Assembly (NCBI RefSeq): GCF_005938675.2
Contig: NZ_VCCH02000003.1
Location: forward strand, 124,001-188,000
Reading direction: 5' to 3'
DNA from: Mycobacterium sp. KBS0706
Lineage (GTDB): Bacteria; Pseudomonadota; Alphaproteobacteria; DSM-16000; Inquilinaceae
DNA length: 64,000 bases
This document shows, in pieces, positions 28,364 to 38,073 of this stretch (positions are counted from its first letter, which is position 1; each line of letters starts with the position of its first letter). The notes beneath the pieces were generated by a model. The model saw only the letters and a program-made list of their open reading frames with translations, searched no databases and was not told where the DNA came from. Position numbers and translations under genes: made by a program.

Positions 28364-28389
28364 GAACGCTCTCCCTCGCTCAAAGCACA

Positions 28390-28417
28390 ACGCCGGCCCC
28401 ATTCGGGAGGCCGGCGT
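28390..28417 (-). terminator. hairpin between hflC and the degP-like gene
   Basis: Perfect 9-bp stem ACGCCGGCC/GGCCGGCGT in the 95-bp gap. On the minus strand it is followed by GTTGTGCTTT, too poor in T for a firm terminator; it may be an mRNA processing or partial termination site. Confidence 0.4.
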
Positions 28418-28458
28418 CGGTCATCATACACCCGATCGTGGCGAGAAACGGGCCGGCA

Positions 28459-29445
28459 TCAGCCCGGGTTCCCCGGGGCCGCAGGCGCCGGCTGGACCGG
28501 CGTCTCCGGGACCGGCGCCGGACCCGAAGGCGGCGGGTTGGCGCCCGGCGGCGTCTGCTGGGTCACCGCCGGCACCAGACCGCGGCCGGTGGCGTCGTTG
28601 AAGTACTTGAAGAAGTCGCCCTTCGGCGACAGCACCAGGGTGGTGCCGCTCGACCCCAGCGCGTTCTGATAGGCCTGGAGGCTGCGGTAGAAGGAGAAGA
28701 ACTGCGGGTCGGCGCCATAGGCCTCGGCCTGCACCTTGATCGCCTCGGCGTCGCCCTGGCCGCGCAGCTCCTGCGCCTTGCGCTCGGCATCGGCCAGCAG
28801 CACGGTCACGTCACGGTCGGCCCGCGACTTGATCTGCAGCGAATATTCCTGGCCCTGGGCGCGGTACTGCGCCGCCTCGCGCTCGCGCTCCGACTTCATG
28901 CGGTCGTAGACCGACTGCACCGTGCCTTCCGGCACGTCGGCGCGGACGATGCGGACGTCGACGATCTCGATGCCCAGCGGCTTGGCGTTGGCTTCGACGC
29001 TGTCGCGGATCGACCGCATGATCGGCCCGCGCTGCTCCGACAGCACGTCGAGCTGGTTGTAGTTGCCGAGCACGTTGCGCAGCGCGTTGTTGACGAAGCT
29101 GTTGATCCGGGTGCCGGCGATCTGCTCGTTGCGCACCGACTGGAAGAACAGCAGCGGGTCGGCGATGCGATAGCGGGCGTAGCTGCCGACGTCGAGCCGG
29201 CGCTGGTCGGACAGGATCACCTGCTCGACCGGCGGGTCGACGTCGAGCACGCGCTTCTCATAGAACTGGACGTTCTGGACGACCGGCAGCTTGAGCTTCA
29301 GCCCCGGCTCGGATTCGATCTTCACCACCTCGCCGAACTGCAGGACCAGCGCCTGCTCGTTCTGGTTGACGGTGTAGAGGGAGTCCGTGAGCACCAGGCC
29401 GACGACGACGATGGCGGCGCCGAGGGCGGCGAGCTTGAGGTTCAT
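28459..29445 (-). CDS. hflC: FtsH protease modulator HflC
   Basis: SPFH/prohibitin-domain membrane protein that with HflK forms a cage around FtsH. The 328-residue protein has an N-terminal membrane anchor (LAALGAAIVVVGLVLTD) and an SPFH domain beginning VNQNEQALVLQFGEVV, followed by a coiled coil rich in Arg, Glu and Ala (about 190-230). The C-terminal Pro-rich tail (about 300-328) is longer than usual. The ATG lies one base after the hflK stop. Confidence 0.97.
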   Translation of the reverse strand: MNLKLAALGAAIVVVGLVLTDSLYTVNQNEQALVLQFGEVVKIESEPGLKLKLPVVQNVQFYEKRVLDVDPPVEQVILSDQRRLDVGSYARYRIADPLLFFQSVRNEQIAGTRINSFVNNALRNVLGNYNQLDVLSEQRGPIMRSIRDSVEANAKPLGIEIVDVRIVRADVPEGTVQSVYDRMKSEREREAAQYRAQGQEYSLQIKSRADRDVTVLLADAERKAQELRGQGDAEAIKVQAEAYGADPQFFSFYRSLQAYQNALGSSGTTLVLSPKGDFFKYFNDATGRGLVPAVTQQTPPGANPPPSGPAPVPETPVQPAPAAPGNPG

Positions 29446-29446
29446 C

Positions 29447-30592
29447 TCACTTCCCTCCCGGCTGCGTCGTGGCGGTCGCGGGGCGACCCATCAGCTCGTT
29501 CAGCGGCAGGTAGGGCAGCACGCCCTGGCCACCGACGGCGTCGTCGATCATGATCTTGTTCGAGCCCTTCAGCACGGTCTCCAGCGTCTCGAGATAGAAG
29601 CGCTCGGCCGTGATTTCCGGAGCCAGGCGATAGGATTGCAGCACCGAGGTGAAGCGCGCCGCGTCGCCGCGCGCCCTGGCTACCACCTGCTCGCGATAGC
29701 CTTCCGCCTGCTGCGCAACCTGCTCGGCCTGGCCGCGCGCCCGCGGCACAACGTCGTTGCGGTAGGTCTCGGCGTCGTTGCGCAGCTGGTCCTGGTTCTG
29801 ACGCGCGCTCTGCACGTCGTCGAAGGACGCGATCACCTGCTGCGGCGGCGCCACCTTCTGCAGCTGCACCTGGTCGATCACCACGCCTGCCCCGGGACGG
29901 CCGGGGGTCCCGTAGCCGTCGAGGGTCGCCTGCAGCAGCTGGCGGGCGGACTGTTCGATCTGGCCGCGGGCCTCATTCAGCGCCGGCTGGATCTCGGTGT
30001 TGCCGATGACCTCGCGCATCGCGCTCTCGGCCGCGACCTTCACCGTGCCGTCGGCGTTCTTGATGTTGAACAGGTAGGCGACCGGGTCGGAGATGCGCCA
30101 CAGGACGATGAAATCGATATCGATGATGTTCTCGTCCTTGGTCAGCATCTGGCTTTCGTCCGGCACATCGCGGTTGCCGGCGCGGCCTTCGCTGCTGAAG
30201 CCGATCTCGATCCGGTTCTGCGTCGTCACCGACGGCTTGGTCACTGTCTCGATCGGCGCCGGCAGGTGGTAGCGCAGGCCGGGCTGCTCGGTCCTGACAT
30301 AGGCGCCGAATCGCTGGACCACGCCCAGCTCGTCTGGCTGCACCCGGTAGATGCCGGTCAGGAGCCAACCGACGATGATCACCACGATCGCGATCAGGAT
30401 GCCGCGGCCGCCGCCGAAGCCCTTGGGCATGACCTGGCGGAACCGGTCCTGGCCGCGGCGGATCATCTCTTCGATGTCGGCCTGGCTCGGCCCGCCGCCA
30501 CGTCCCCAGGGATTCTGTCCGCCGCCTTGCGGTGATCCGCCCCAGGGGCCGCCGCCCCCGCCACCACCACCGCCTTGATTACTCCACGGCAT
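29447..30592 (-). CDS. hflK: FtsH protease modulator HflK
   Basis: Partner of HflC, 381 residues. The N-terminus is the characteristic Gly-rich segment (a run of nine Gly near residue 7, then GGGQNPWGRGGG), then one membrane segment (ILIAIVVIIVGWLLTGIY) and the SPFH domain (VQPDELGVVQRFGAYV). GGAAGGGAA precedes the ATG at 30592. It is divergent from mrp across 117 bp. Confidence 0.97.
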   Translation of the reverse strand: MPWSNQGGGGGGGGGPWGGSPQGGGQNPWGRGGGPSQADIEEMIRRGQDRFRQVMPKGFGGGRGILIAIVVIIVGWLLTGIYRVQPDELGVVQRFGAYVRTEQPGLRYHLPAPIETVTKPSVTTQNRIEIGFSSEGRAGNRDVPDESQMLTKDENIIDIDFIVLWRISDPVAYLFNIKNADGTVKVAAESAMREVIGNTEIQPALNEARGQIEQSARQLLQATLDGYGTPGRPGAGVVIDQVQLQKVAPPQQVIASFDDVQSARQNQDQLRNDAETYRNDVVPRARGQAEQVAQQAEGYREQVVARARGDAARFTSVLQSYRLAPEITAERFYLETLETVLKGSNKIMIDDAVGGQGVLPYLPLNELMGRPATATTQPGGK

Positions 30593-30709
30593 CCAGTTCC
30601 CTTCCCCCGTCGTCCGCCCTGTCATCCCGGGCGCCGAATGCTATATCTCGGCGCGACAGGCAGCAAATGTGGAGCCTGTCATATTGGACAAAGGGCAGGA
30701 AGTTCAACC

Positions 30710-31855
30710 ATGGCGACAGGCCGGACGACGGTGACCGAGGCCGCGGTGCGCGAGGCGCTCGGCAAGGTGCGGGACGAGGAGCGCGGCGGCGATCTCGTCG
30801 GCCTGGGCATGATCTCCGGCCTGACCCTTCGCGACGGCCATGTCCTGTTCTCGATCGAGGTCGATCCGCAGCGCGGCCCGGCCCTGGAGCCCTTGCGCCA
30901 GGCCGCGGAGAAGGCCGTGGCGGCAATCCCCGGCGTGCTGTCGGTCACCGCGGTGCTGACCGCCCATCGCGGCTCCGGCCAGGCCGCTCCGAGCGGCGCC
31001 ACGCCGGGCGCCGCGCCGCGCCCCGCCGCCCCGGGTGGGGCACAAAGCCGCAAGCTGCCGGTCGCCGGGATCGGGTCGATCATCGCCGTCGCCTCCGGCA
31101 AGGGCGGCGTCGGCAAGTCGACCACCGCGGTCAACCTCGCCCTCGGCCTGGCCGCCAGCGGGCTCAAGGTCGGACTGCTCGACGCCGACATCTACGGCCC
31201 GTCGATGCCGCGGATGACCGGGATCAGCGGCAAGCCCAATTCGCCCGACGGCAAGAGCCTGGATCCGAAGGAGAATTACGGGCTGAAGGTGATGTCGATC
31301 GGCTTCCTGATCGACGAGGAGACGCCGATGATCTGGCGCGGCCCGATGGTGCAGTCGGCGCTGTCGCAGATGCTGCGCGACGTCAACTGGGGCACGCTCG
31401 ACGTGCTGGTGGTCGACATGCCGCCAGGCACCGGCGACGCCCAGCTGACCATGGCGCAGCAGGTGCCGCTGGCCGGGGCGGTGATCGTGTCGACGCCGCA
31501 GGACATCGCCCTGCTCGACGCGCGCAAGGGCCTGAACATGTTCCGCAAGGTCGACGTCCCGGTGCTCGGGATCATCGAGAATATGAGCTATTTCTGCTGC
31601 CCGAATTGCGGCCACCGCACCGACATCTTCAGCCATGGCGGCGCGCGGGCCGAGGCGGAGAAGCTGGGCTGCGACTTCCTCGGCGAGATCCCGCTCGACA
31701 TCGCCATCCGCGAGACCTCGGATTCCGGGCACCCGATCGTGGTCTCGGCGCCGGACAGCCCGCATGCCGAGGCCTATCGCGGCATCGCCGCCCGGGTGTG
31801 GGACAAGCTGCGCTCCGGCGCCGGCCCGACCGCCCCCCGCATCGTGATCGAGTGA
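30710..31855 (+). CDS. mrp: Mrp/ApbC-type iron-sulfur cluster carrier ATPase
   Basis: P-loop NTPase that carries iron-sulfur clusters to target enzymes. The 381-residue protein has an N-terminal MIP18-like (DUF59) domain at about 8-90, a low-complexity Ala/Pro linker at about 95-120, and the ATPase domain with the deviant Walker A SGKGGVGKSTTAVNLALGLA. The cluster-binding CxxC is seen as CCPNCGH near residue 295. Start at 30710 gives the usual N-terminus. Confidence 0.96.
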   Translation: MATGRTTVTEAAVREALGKVRDEERGGDLVGLGMISGLTLRDGHVLFSIEVDPQRGPALEPLRQAAEKAVAAIPGVLSVTAVLTAHRGSGQAAPSGATPGAAPRPAAPGGAQSRKLPVAGIGSIIAVASGKGGVGKSTTAVNLALGLAASGLKVGLLDADIYGPSMPRMTGISGKPNSPDGKSLDPKENYGLKVMSIGFLIDEETPMIWRGPMVQSALSQMLRDVNWGTLDVLVVDMPPGTGDAQLTMAQQVPLAGAVIVSTPQDIALLDARKGLNMFRKVDVPVLGIIENMSYFCCPNCGHRTDIFSHGGARAEAEKLGCDFLGEIPLDIAIRETSDSGHPIVVSAPDSPHAEAYRGIAARVWDKLRSGAGPTAPRIVIE

Positions 31856-31959
31856 GCCGGTCACGGCGTCACCACCTCGCCACAAATCGATCCGATAAGA
31901 GGCCGAACCTTACGGCGCCGGACCGGGTCCGCGCGCCCGGCCCTCGGAGTGGGAGAGTG

Positions 31960-32292
31960 ATGCGACGCTTCTGCCGGATCGCGGCCTTCGCCTTGCTCGC
32001 AGCCGGTCTCACGGCTGCGGCGCAGGCCCAGGCGCTGCCCGATTCGGTCGAGATCCAGAACCGCAGGACCGGTACGATCGAGGATCTGCGCCTGTCGCCC
32101 GATTTCGAGAGCTCCTGGGGCTACAACCGGCTGCGCGCTGCGCCGCTGGCGCCTGGCGCTTCCGCCCGGATCCCGGTCGACGACCTGCGCGGCGGCTGTT
32201 ATTTCGACGTCAAGGTGCGCCAGAAGGACGGCGCCGAGGCCGAGTATTGGAGCCTCAATCTGTGCAGCCGGCCCATAATCGATCTGGAATGA
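31960..32292 (+). CDS. small secreted protein of unknown function
   Basis: A 110-residue protein with a clear signal peptide (RRFCRIAAFALLAAGLTAAA, cleavage after AQA near residue 24). The mature part is about 85 residues with two cysteines (GGCYFDVKV and NLCSRP) that could pair in the periplasm. GGGAGAG precedes the ATG. It resembles uncharacterised periplasmic proteins that carry DLRGGCxFDVxV-like segments, but I do not know a function. It converges with the giant LysM-like gene, 26 bp apart. Confidence 0.65.
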   Translation: MRRFCRIAAFALLAAGLTAAAQAQALPDSVEIQNRRTGTIEDLRLSPDFESSWGYNRLRAAPLAPGASARIPVDDLRGGCYFDVKVRQKDGAEAEYWSLNLCSRPIIDLE

Positions 32293-32318
32293 TCGGCCGG
32301 AATTGACCGGACGGCCGG

Positions 32319-35300
32319 TCAGGGATTGCCGCCGGCCTGCCGCCTCTGGTTCCAGAGCGGCATCGGATTGTCCGGCGTCGAGGTGCCGACCGGCCTGGCC
32401 TGGCCTTCGAGGAAGTCGCGGATCGCCTGGGCCGTGGCCGGGGTGGTGAGAGTCTCATTCTGCAGCTTCGGCAGCACGTCCTGGCGGAAATCGGCGATGT
32501 CCTGGCGCTGCTGCGGCGTCGTCGCCTGGGCGTCGAGATCCTTCAGATACTGCGTCATGCCATGCGCGCCGCCCTCCGGGAACAGCACGCCCTGGCCCTG
32601 CTCCGACCACTTCAGGAAGGCGTTCAGCCAGCCCGGCACCGCCAGTTGCCGGGACCCTTCGGCGTTGCTGTAGGTGTTCAGCTCCATCTCGCTGTCCTGC
32701 ACCGCCTTCGAGACCCCGCGCGGCGTCTCCTTGGACTTGCCCGGCGGGTCGATCTTGACCTGGCCGCGGAACTCGAGCGACAGCGCCCCCGGCACGAAAG
32801 GCGCGCGCAGCGGCGGCAGCTTGAACGACCCGGTGATGCGCGTCGCCTCGGCCACGAAAGAGGCCATCGGCCCGGCGAGCCGGCGGTACAGGTTGACCTC
32901 GGACGGCACCGCGGGCACCCGGCGGGTGCGGCCGCGGTCGCCGCCCAGCACGCCCGGCAGATGGCCCGACACGGCGTCCGGCAGCGCGTCATTCACCTCG
33001 TTGCGGGCCTGGTAGGCCGCATTGGCGCGGATCTGGTCGGGGTTTGGCAGGCTGTCCGGCAGGCCCGGGATGCGCTCGGTCGGGTAGCGGTCGTTGAAGA
33101 TGAAGTCGGCATTGGCCGCGTCGGGGTGCCACTGGTAGTCCTTGCCGGTCAGCAGGTCGACATACTGCTCCGCCGGCTTGCCGGTGACCGCTGACAGCCG
33201 CATGCCGCTAGCCCGGCCGGGCACGTAGGACACCGCGGCGCCAGGGTCGATCTTCCCGTCGCCGACCAGGTCCCGGATGGTCGACAGGTCCGCGTCCGAG
33301 GCGAGCAGCAGCGCCTTGGTGTCGTCGTCCACCACGATCCGGGTGCGCATCGACAGCCGCTCATAGGTGGCCTGCATCTGCTCCCACGCCTGCTGCGACA
33401 GCTTGGTGCCCTTCGGGATGGTGACGGTGATGTTGTCCTCAGGCCGCCGCTCGGCGCCGGCGCGCCAGATCTTGCCCAGAACCGGGATGAAGTTGCTCCA
33501 GACGCGTGGCCGCAGCCCGGCCTTCTGCTCCTCCATCAGCTTGGTGAAGCTGATGTCCTGCGGCACCTCCACGAACGCCTCGGGATCGGCGTCCTTTCCG
33601 GCGACGGTGCCGAGCAGGTCCATTTCGCCGGGCTCGAGCCGGACGGTCTGCGCATCCGGCAGCATGGCGCCCCAGCTCAGCTGCATCACCGTGCCGCCGC
33701 CGTCGGCCTCGCCCACGGCGCGTACGCCCTGCAGCGTCGGCATGAAATCGGCCTTGACCTGGGTCGGGTCGGTCGCGAGCAGGGCCTCCTCGCCCTGCTT
33801 CAGCACGGTCGAGCCCTTGATCTGGAACACCGTCTGGTTGGAGGTGGGCATCAGCCCGGCCTCCTTGAGCGTGACGTTGCGGTATTCGCGCGGCCGCTGC
33901 GACACCGTCAGCTCCTTGCCCAGCGTCAGCCGCAGCGGCTTGGTCGACCCCATCACCAGGCTGTCGATGACGGACTGCCCGATCGCCCTGTAGTTGGTCT
34001 TGGTGCTGATGGCCCCGCCGAACGACGCCATGGTCGGCTGGCCGAGCTGCGGTGCACCCGCCGCATCCGTGGCCGGATCCGCGCTGCCGAGGATCCGGAC
34101 CTGGGCGCCGAGGCGGAATTCCGGCCCCTTGCTCTGCCAGCCCCAGAGCTTGGGGACATCCGCCTCCGGCCGCACCCCGCCATTGGCTTCCAGCATGTCG
34201 CGGCGGTCGGCGACCCGCTGCATCATCTGCGGATGCATGGCGAGGTTCTGGGCGGTGCCCGGCACCGCCCCCATCACCGACGAGATCGCCTCGTCCCGGT
34301 TCATATGACGGCCCTGGGTCAGCTGCGCCACCAGCTCGGCGCCGCCAAGATTGCTGACCACGTCGTTGCCGAACTGGGCGGTCACCCCCAGGCCCGACAG
34401 GCGGGTGACGTCGCCGGCCCCCGCGGTGCCGGCGGTGGCCTGGCCCGCCGTCTGCTGTGCCGCCTGTCCTGTCCCTTGCTGCGTCGCCTGCGCGGTCGTC
34501 TGCTGGACCGTCTGAGACGTGCCCTGCTGCGTGGCCTGGCTGGCGGTCTGCTGAACCGTCTGCGACGCGCCCTGTTGTGTCGCCTGCGTGGCCGTCTGCT
34601 GGATCGTCTGGGAGGTCCCCTGTTGTGTCGCCTGCGTGGCCGTCTGCTGAACCGTCTGCGACGCGCCCTGCTGCGTCGCCTGCGTGGCCGTCTGCTGGGT
34701 CGCCTGGGTGGTCCCGGTCGATGCCGCACCGACCACGCGCTGGATCGGGATCGCGCCCGAGACCGCGCCGGTCACCGGCGCGGTGGTCAGGTAGATGCCC
34801 TGGGTCTTGGCGGAGTTCAGCATCTGCTGCCCGCCCTCGGCGGTGAACAGCTTGTTGTCGAAGGCCAGCCGGGTGGCGTCGGTGGCGAGCTGGCCGGTGC
34901 CGTTCACCACCTGCCCGGCCGTGCCGCCGGCCGACGTGGCGAGGACCCGCGCGCCCAGATTCGGCAGCGCGGTGGCGCCGAGCCGGGTGCCGACGGCGGC
35001 GGTGACCTTCATGCCGGCGGTGGTCGCCCCGGCGGTGCTGATCGACGACACCGCGTCGATCGCCGTGTCCTTCAGCGTCGCTTTGGTGTGGTCCCAGCTG
35101 ACGCCCAAGCCGTCGCCCTTGTCGCCGTCGAGCCCGGCCGCATCCATGCCGAAGCCGATGATCGAGCTGTGGCCGTCGGCATACATGTCCTTGCCCTGGG
35201 CCACGGCGCTGATGTCGCCGGCCGCGTCGATCAGCTCATAGGTGCCGAATCCCGCGGCGAAGCCGACCGCGACATTGCCGCCGGAGGCCGCGGTGGCGAC

Positions 35301-36218
35301 GATGCCGACGGTCGTCGCCGCGACCACCCGGCCGACCTCCCCGATCGTGTTCCAGGTCTTGTCGCTGTCCTCCATCGCCTTGGCGTGGTCCTGGAACTCC
35401 TGCTCGAAGTTGCCGAGGACGGCGTTCACCTTCTGCTCGTACTGGTCCTGCGGCAGCCCGGTGTCGTTCGCCTTCAGCTGCTTCAGGTCGTCGAGCTTGT
35501 CCTGCAGGAAGTCCTGGAACTTCTCGCCCGAGCTCTTGCCCGGCGTGATCCAGCCCCAGCCCTTGCGGACGAAGCTCTGGTCGTCGAGCTTGCCGTTGAC
35601 CTTGTCGAGCTCGCCCTGGACCGCCGCGATGCTCTGGTCCAGCGTCGTGGTCCGCGACTTCTGCTGGACCTCGCCATCGACCTGGGTCAGTGCGTCCTTG
35701 GTCTCCAACGACAGCTTGTCGGTGCCGACTGCCCAGCTGTTCAGCGCCTGCAGCTTCGCCTGCTGGTCGGCGGTGAGCTTGAGCTGGCCGTTGGCATCGA
35801 GCTGCACGGTCTGGCGCAGCTCGCCGGCGATCGCCGACTGCACCGCGTCCCAGTTGCGCTGGCTGTCGGGCGCGTTCGCACCGTTCTTCCGGTCATAGGC
35901 CAGCGCCGTGTCGATCACGCCTTCCGTCTGGGCGCTGACCGGCGACTGACCCTGCTGGAAATAGATCTCGCCTGGATGGATCAGGTTGGGGTCGGAGAAT
36001 TGGCCATTGTTCGGAACCCCGTCGGGACCGACCAGCCGCTCGAGCGCATCGCCCGGGCGCACCTGGCCCGCCGTCTCGTAGCCATGCGATTCGGGCGGGC
36101 GCCCCTCGGCCGCGGCGCGGGTGGCCAGGGCCCGGCGCACCGCCGCCTGGAACTCCGCATCGGAATTGGATCGGACCGGGCTGGCGGGACGTGGGTTGCG
36201 CTCGATCGGCTTCAGCAT
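32319..36218 (-). CDS. very large LysM-like protein with Q/T-rich tandem repeats, function unknown
   Basis: A 1299-residue protein with no signal peptide at its N-terminus. Visible architecture: residues about 51-89 read as a degenerate LysM segment (RPGDALERLVG, then DPNLIHPGEIYF); 95-290 is helical and charged, partly coiled coil; 293-330 and 385-440 are Ala/Gly/Val-rich and glycine-zipper-like, able to insert in or cross a membrane; 513-592 holds five 16-residue Q/T/A repeats; 600-1299 is a large globular part I cannot assign. GGGGGAA precedes the ATG at 36218. It is divergent from a second LysM-like gene. Wall-associated or exported activity, such as a toxin or contact-dependent factor, is only a guess. 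Confidence 0.75.
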   Translation of the reverse strand: MLKPIERNPRPASPVRSNSDAEFQAAVRRALATRAAAEGRPPESHGYETAGQVRPGDALERLVGPDGVPNNGQFSDPNLIHPGEIYFQQGQSPVSAQTEGVIDTALAYDRKNGANAPDSQRNWDAVQSAIAGELRQTVQLDANGQLKLTADQQAKLQALNSWAVGTDKLSLETKDALTQVDGEVQQKSRTTTLDQSIAAVQGELDKVNGKLDDQSFVRKGWGWITPGKSSGEKFQDFLQDKLDDLKQLKANDTGLPQDQYEQKVNAVLGNFEQEFQDHAKAMEDSDKTWNTIGEVGRVVAATTVGIVATAASGGNVAVGFAAGFGTYELIDAAGDISAVAQGKDMYADGHSSIIGFGMDAAGLDGDKGDGLGVSWDHTKATLKDTAIDAVSSISTAGATTAGMKVTAAVGTRLGATALPNLGARVLATSAGGTAGQVVNGTGQLATDATRLAFDNKLFTAEGGQQMLNSAKTQGIYLTTAPVTGAVSGAIPIQRVVGAASTGTTQATQQTATQATQQGASQTVQQTATQATQQGTSQTIQQTATQATQQGASQTVQQTASQATQQGTSQTVQQTTAQATQQGTGQAAQQTAGQATAGTAGAGDVTRLSGLGVTAQFGNDVVSNLGGAELVAQLTQGRHMNRDEAISSVMGAVPGTAQNLAMHPQMMQRVADRRDMLEANGGVRPEADVPKLWGWQSKGPEFRLGAQVRILGSADPATDAAGAPQLGQPTMASFGGAISTKTNYRAIGQSVIDSLVMGSTKPLRLTLGKELTVSQRPREYRNVTLKEAGLMPTSNQTVFQIKGSTVLKQGEEALLATDPTQVKADFMPTLQGVRAVGEADGGGTVMQLSWGAMLPDAQTVRLEPGEMDLLGTVAGKDADPEAFVEVPQDISFTKLMEEQKAGLRPRVWSNFIPVLGKIWRAGAERRPEDNITVTIPKGTKLSQQAWEQMQATYERLSMRTRIVVDDDTKALLLASDADLSTIRDLVGDGKIDPGAAVSYVPGRASGMRLSAVTGKPAEQYVDLLTGKDYQWHPDAANADFIFNDRYPTERIPGLPDSLPNPDQIRANAAYQARNEVNDALPDAVSGHLPGVLGGDRGRTRRVPAVPSEVNLYRRLAGPMASFVAEATRITGSFKLPPLRAPFVPGALSLEFRGQVKIDPPGKSKETPRGVSKAVQDSEMELNTYSNAEGSRQLAVPGWLNAFLKWSEQGQGVLFPEGGAHGMTQYLKDLDAQATTPQQRQDIADFRQDVLPKLQNETLTTPATAQAIRDFLEGQARPVGTSTPDNPMPLWNQRRQAGGNP
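34443..34682 (-). repeat. five-unit 48-bp tandem repeat inside the giant LysM-like gene
   Basis: Five tandem 48-bp units encode QATQQGASQTVQQTAT and close variants (TSQTIQQ, TASQ, TTAQ, GQAAQQTAG). The last unit is the most diverged. The reading frame is kept throughout, so unit number can change without breaking the gene. Low-complexity linkers of this sort join exported and surface domains. Confidence 0.9.
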
Positions 36219-36425
36219 GACTTCCCCCGCCTTCGTGGTCCGGTCGGGAAGCCTAGGAAAATTCCATGACACCATTATTTCATATGTATGACAAAGAGGA
36301 CGGCGCACTCGCATTAGGATTTTTGTCAGAGACTCCTAAACGATGGAGATCTTCATCGAACCGTCATCTTTCCGGGACGGCCTGTCGCTTATGGTGCCGC
36401 CAACTCGAGACGGATGGAGGCCGCA

Positions 36426-37127
36426 ATGGCGATCGAAGTCGACAAGGACGGACGCCTGCTCAAGGTCGAAAACGGTGTCACGACCTATGTCCCGACCGGG
36501 CAACAGCAGCAGTGGCAGGCGTCGGTCCAAGCCGCGATGCAGCGGAACGGCATCAATGCCGACCAGGCCTCGAACATGCGGTTCCTGATCGCCGAGAAGG
36601 GCGATTCGCAGTGGTCGATGGCGGAGCAGGTCGGCTCCCCCTGGACCGAGATGGTCGACCACAACAACTTCGCCAATGACGACCTGATCCAGATCGGCGA
36701 AGCGGTCGCGGTGCCCGCCCCCACCGCCAAGGGCGCCGGGGCCATGGGCCCCGAAGGCCGCGACGCCTTCGCCCAGAGCATCGAGACCCGCGCCAACCAC
36801 GCCGCAAACGCCGATTCCGGCACCGCCATGCAGCAATGGGACGGCATCGACGCCGATATCGGGACCTATCTGAACTCGGTGCCGCAGGACGATTTCGTCC
36901 AGGCCACCTTCGACCTGGTCGGCTACGACTATGCCGCCGAGGGCTCCGGCCATGCGCGCAGTCTCGTGATCAACCACGCCCTCGACGCGCTGGGCACCGA
37001 CAAGGATGCACAGCAGCAGCTGGTCAGCCAACTGCTGACGCAGAAATGGCCGACCAACGGCGACGACATCAAGGCCGACGTCACCCAGATCGCGCGCGAG
37101 CGCGGCCTGAAGACCGACGGGAGCTGA
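36426..37127 (+). CDS. LysM-like protein divergent from the giant gene, function unknown
   Basis: A 233-residue soluble protein without a signal peptide. Residues about 54-97 match the LysM pattern (EKGDSQWSMAEQVGSPWTEM, then NDDLIQIGEAVAVP), with the Gly-Asp turn at the start and the I/L-x-I-G-x-x-x-x-VP end. The rest is helical and acidic, ending in a segment with IKADVTQIARERGL. The ATG at 36426 follows GGAGG by five bases; the ATG at 36414 is less likely. With its divergent neighbour it forms a pair of signal-less LysM-like proteins. It converges with thyX, four bases apart. Confidence 0.7.
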   Translation: MAIEVDKDGRLLKVENGVTTYVPTGQQQQWQASVQAAMQRNGINADQASNMRFLIAEKGDSQWSMAEQVGSPWTEMVDHNNFANDDLIQIGEAVAVPAPTAKGAGAMGPEGRDAFAQSIETRANHAANADSGTAMQQWDGIDADIGTYLNSVPQDDFVQATFDLVGYDYAAEGSGHARSLVINHALDALGTDKDAQQQLVSQLLTQKWPTNGDDIKADVTQIARERGLKTDGS

Positions 37128-37131
37128 AGCC

Positions 37132-38073
37132 TCAGACGGGCCGGCCCAGCACCGCCATGAGCTCGCGCCATTCGCGCGGGCTGAGGCCGCTGTCCGGCTG
37201 GGCCACCGCCTCGCCCGCCAGCATCCGGCGCAGCACGGCGAGGCCGAGGGCGGAGATCGTCGCCGCATCCATCCGATAGTCGCGGAACGCCCGGGCGGCC
37301 AGCGGCACCCAGCGCTCCATCGCGTCCAGCATCACATCGGCATAGGCGCGGATCTCGTACTGCGCATGGGGGTCGGCCCGCAGCCTCAGGAAATTCATGA
37401 GGTTGTGCAGGTCGGTCTTCCAGTACCACTGGGTGTAGGTGTTGAGCGTCAGGTTCATCCGCGCCAGCTCGCGCGCCAGGCCCTGGCGATTCGGGTCGAC
37501 CGGCTCGGCGCCGTCGATCTCCTCGTTCAGCATCCAGGCATAGTCGCGCCAGCAGCGCTCGGCATCCTCGCGCAGCAGGTCGAGCACCTGCGACGCCTCC
37601 TCCCCCTGCAGCACCGCGTCGCGGCCCTGGCGGTTGCTGCTGGACTGCGCCGCCAAATGCTCCGGCGCCGGCAGATAGAACTCCCGGTCGAGGATCGAGT
37701 AGCGGGCGGAATACTCGTTCACATTGGCGGTGCGGTGCCGGATCCACTGCCGGGCGACGAAGATCGGCAGCTTCACATGGTACTTGATCTCGCACATCTC
37801 GAAGGGCGTGGTGTGCCAGTGCCGCATCAGGTAGCGGATCAGCCCCTCATCCTCCGACACCTTCTTGGTGCCGCGGCCGTAGGAGACGCGCGCCGCCTGC
37901 ACCACCGCCGAATCATCGCCCATATAGTCGATCACCCGGACGAAGCCGTGGTCGAGCACGGGCAGCGGCTCGAACAGGATCTCCTCCAGCGCCGGCACTG
38001 TGGCGCGGCGGGTGGCGAAGGTGGCCGAGCGGCTCTGGTCCAGCTCGGCGCGCTGGTCGGCGGTGATCGTCAT
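37132..38073 (-). CDS. thyX: FAD-dependent thymidylate synthase
   Basis: Makes dTMP from dUMP using methylene-tetrahydrofolate, NADPH and FAD, in place of ThyA. The 313-residue protein has the ThyX motif [15 protein letters not shown] near residue 115, preceded by [20 protein letters not shown], and the C-terminal [19 protein letters not shown] block. It is slightly longer than the 220-250 residues of minimal ThyX because of an N-terminal extension typical of alphaproteobacteria. Confidence 0.97.
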   Translation of the reverse strand: MTITADQRAELDQSRSATFATRRATVPALEEILFEPLPVLDHGFVRVIDYMGDDSAVVQAARVSYGRGTKKVSEDEGLIRYLMRHWHTTPFEMCEIKYHVKLPIFVARQWIRHRTANVNEYSARYSILDREFYLPAPEHLAAQSSSNRQGRDAVLQGEEASQVLDLLREDAERCWRDYAWMLNEEIDGAEPVDPNRQGLARELARMNLTLNTYTQWYWKTDLHNLMNFLRLRADPHAQYEIRAYADVMLDAMERWVPLAARAFRDYRMDAATISALGLAVLRRMLAGEAVAQPDSGLSPREWRELMAVLGRPV

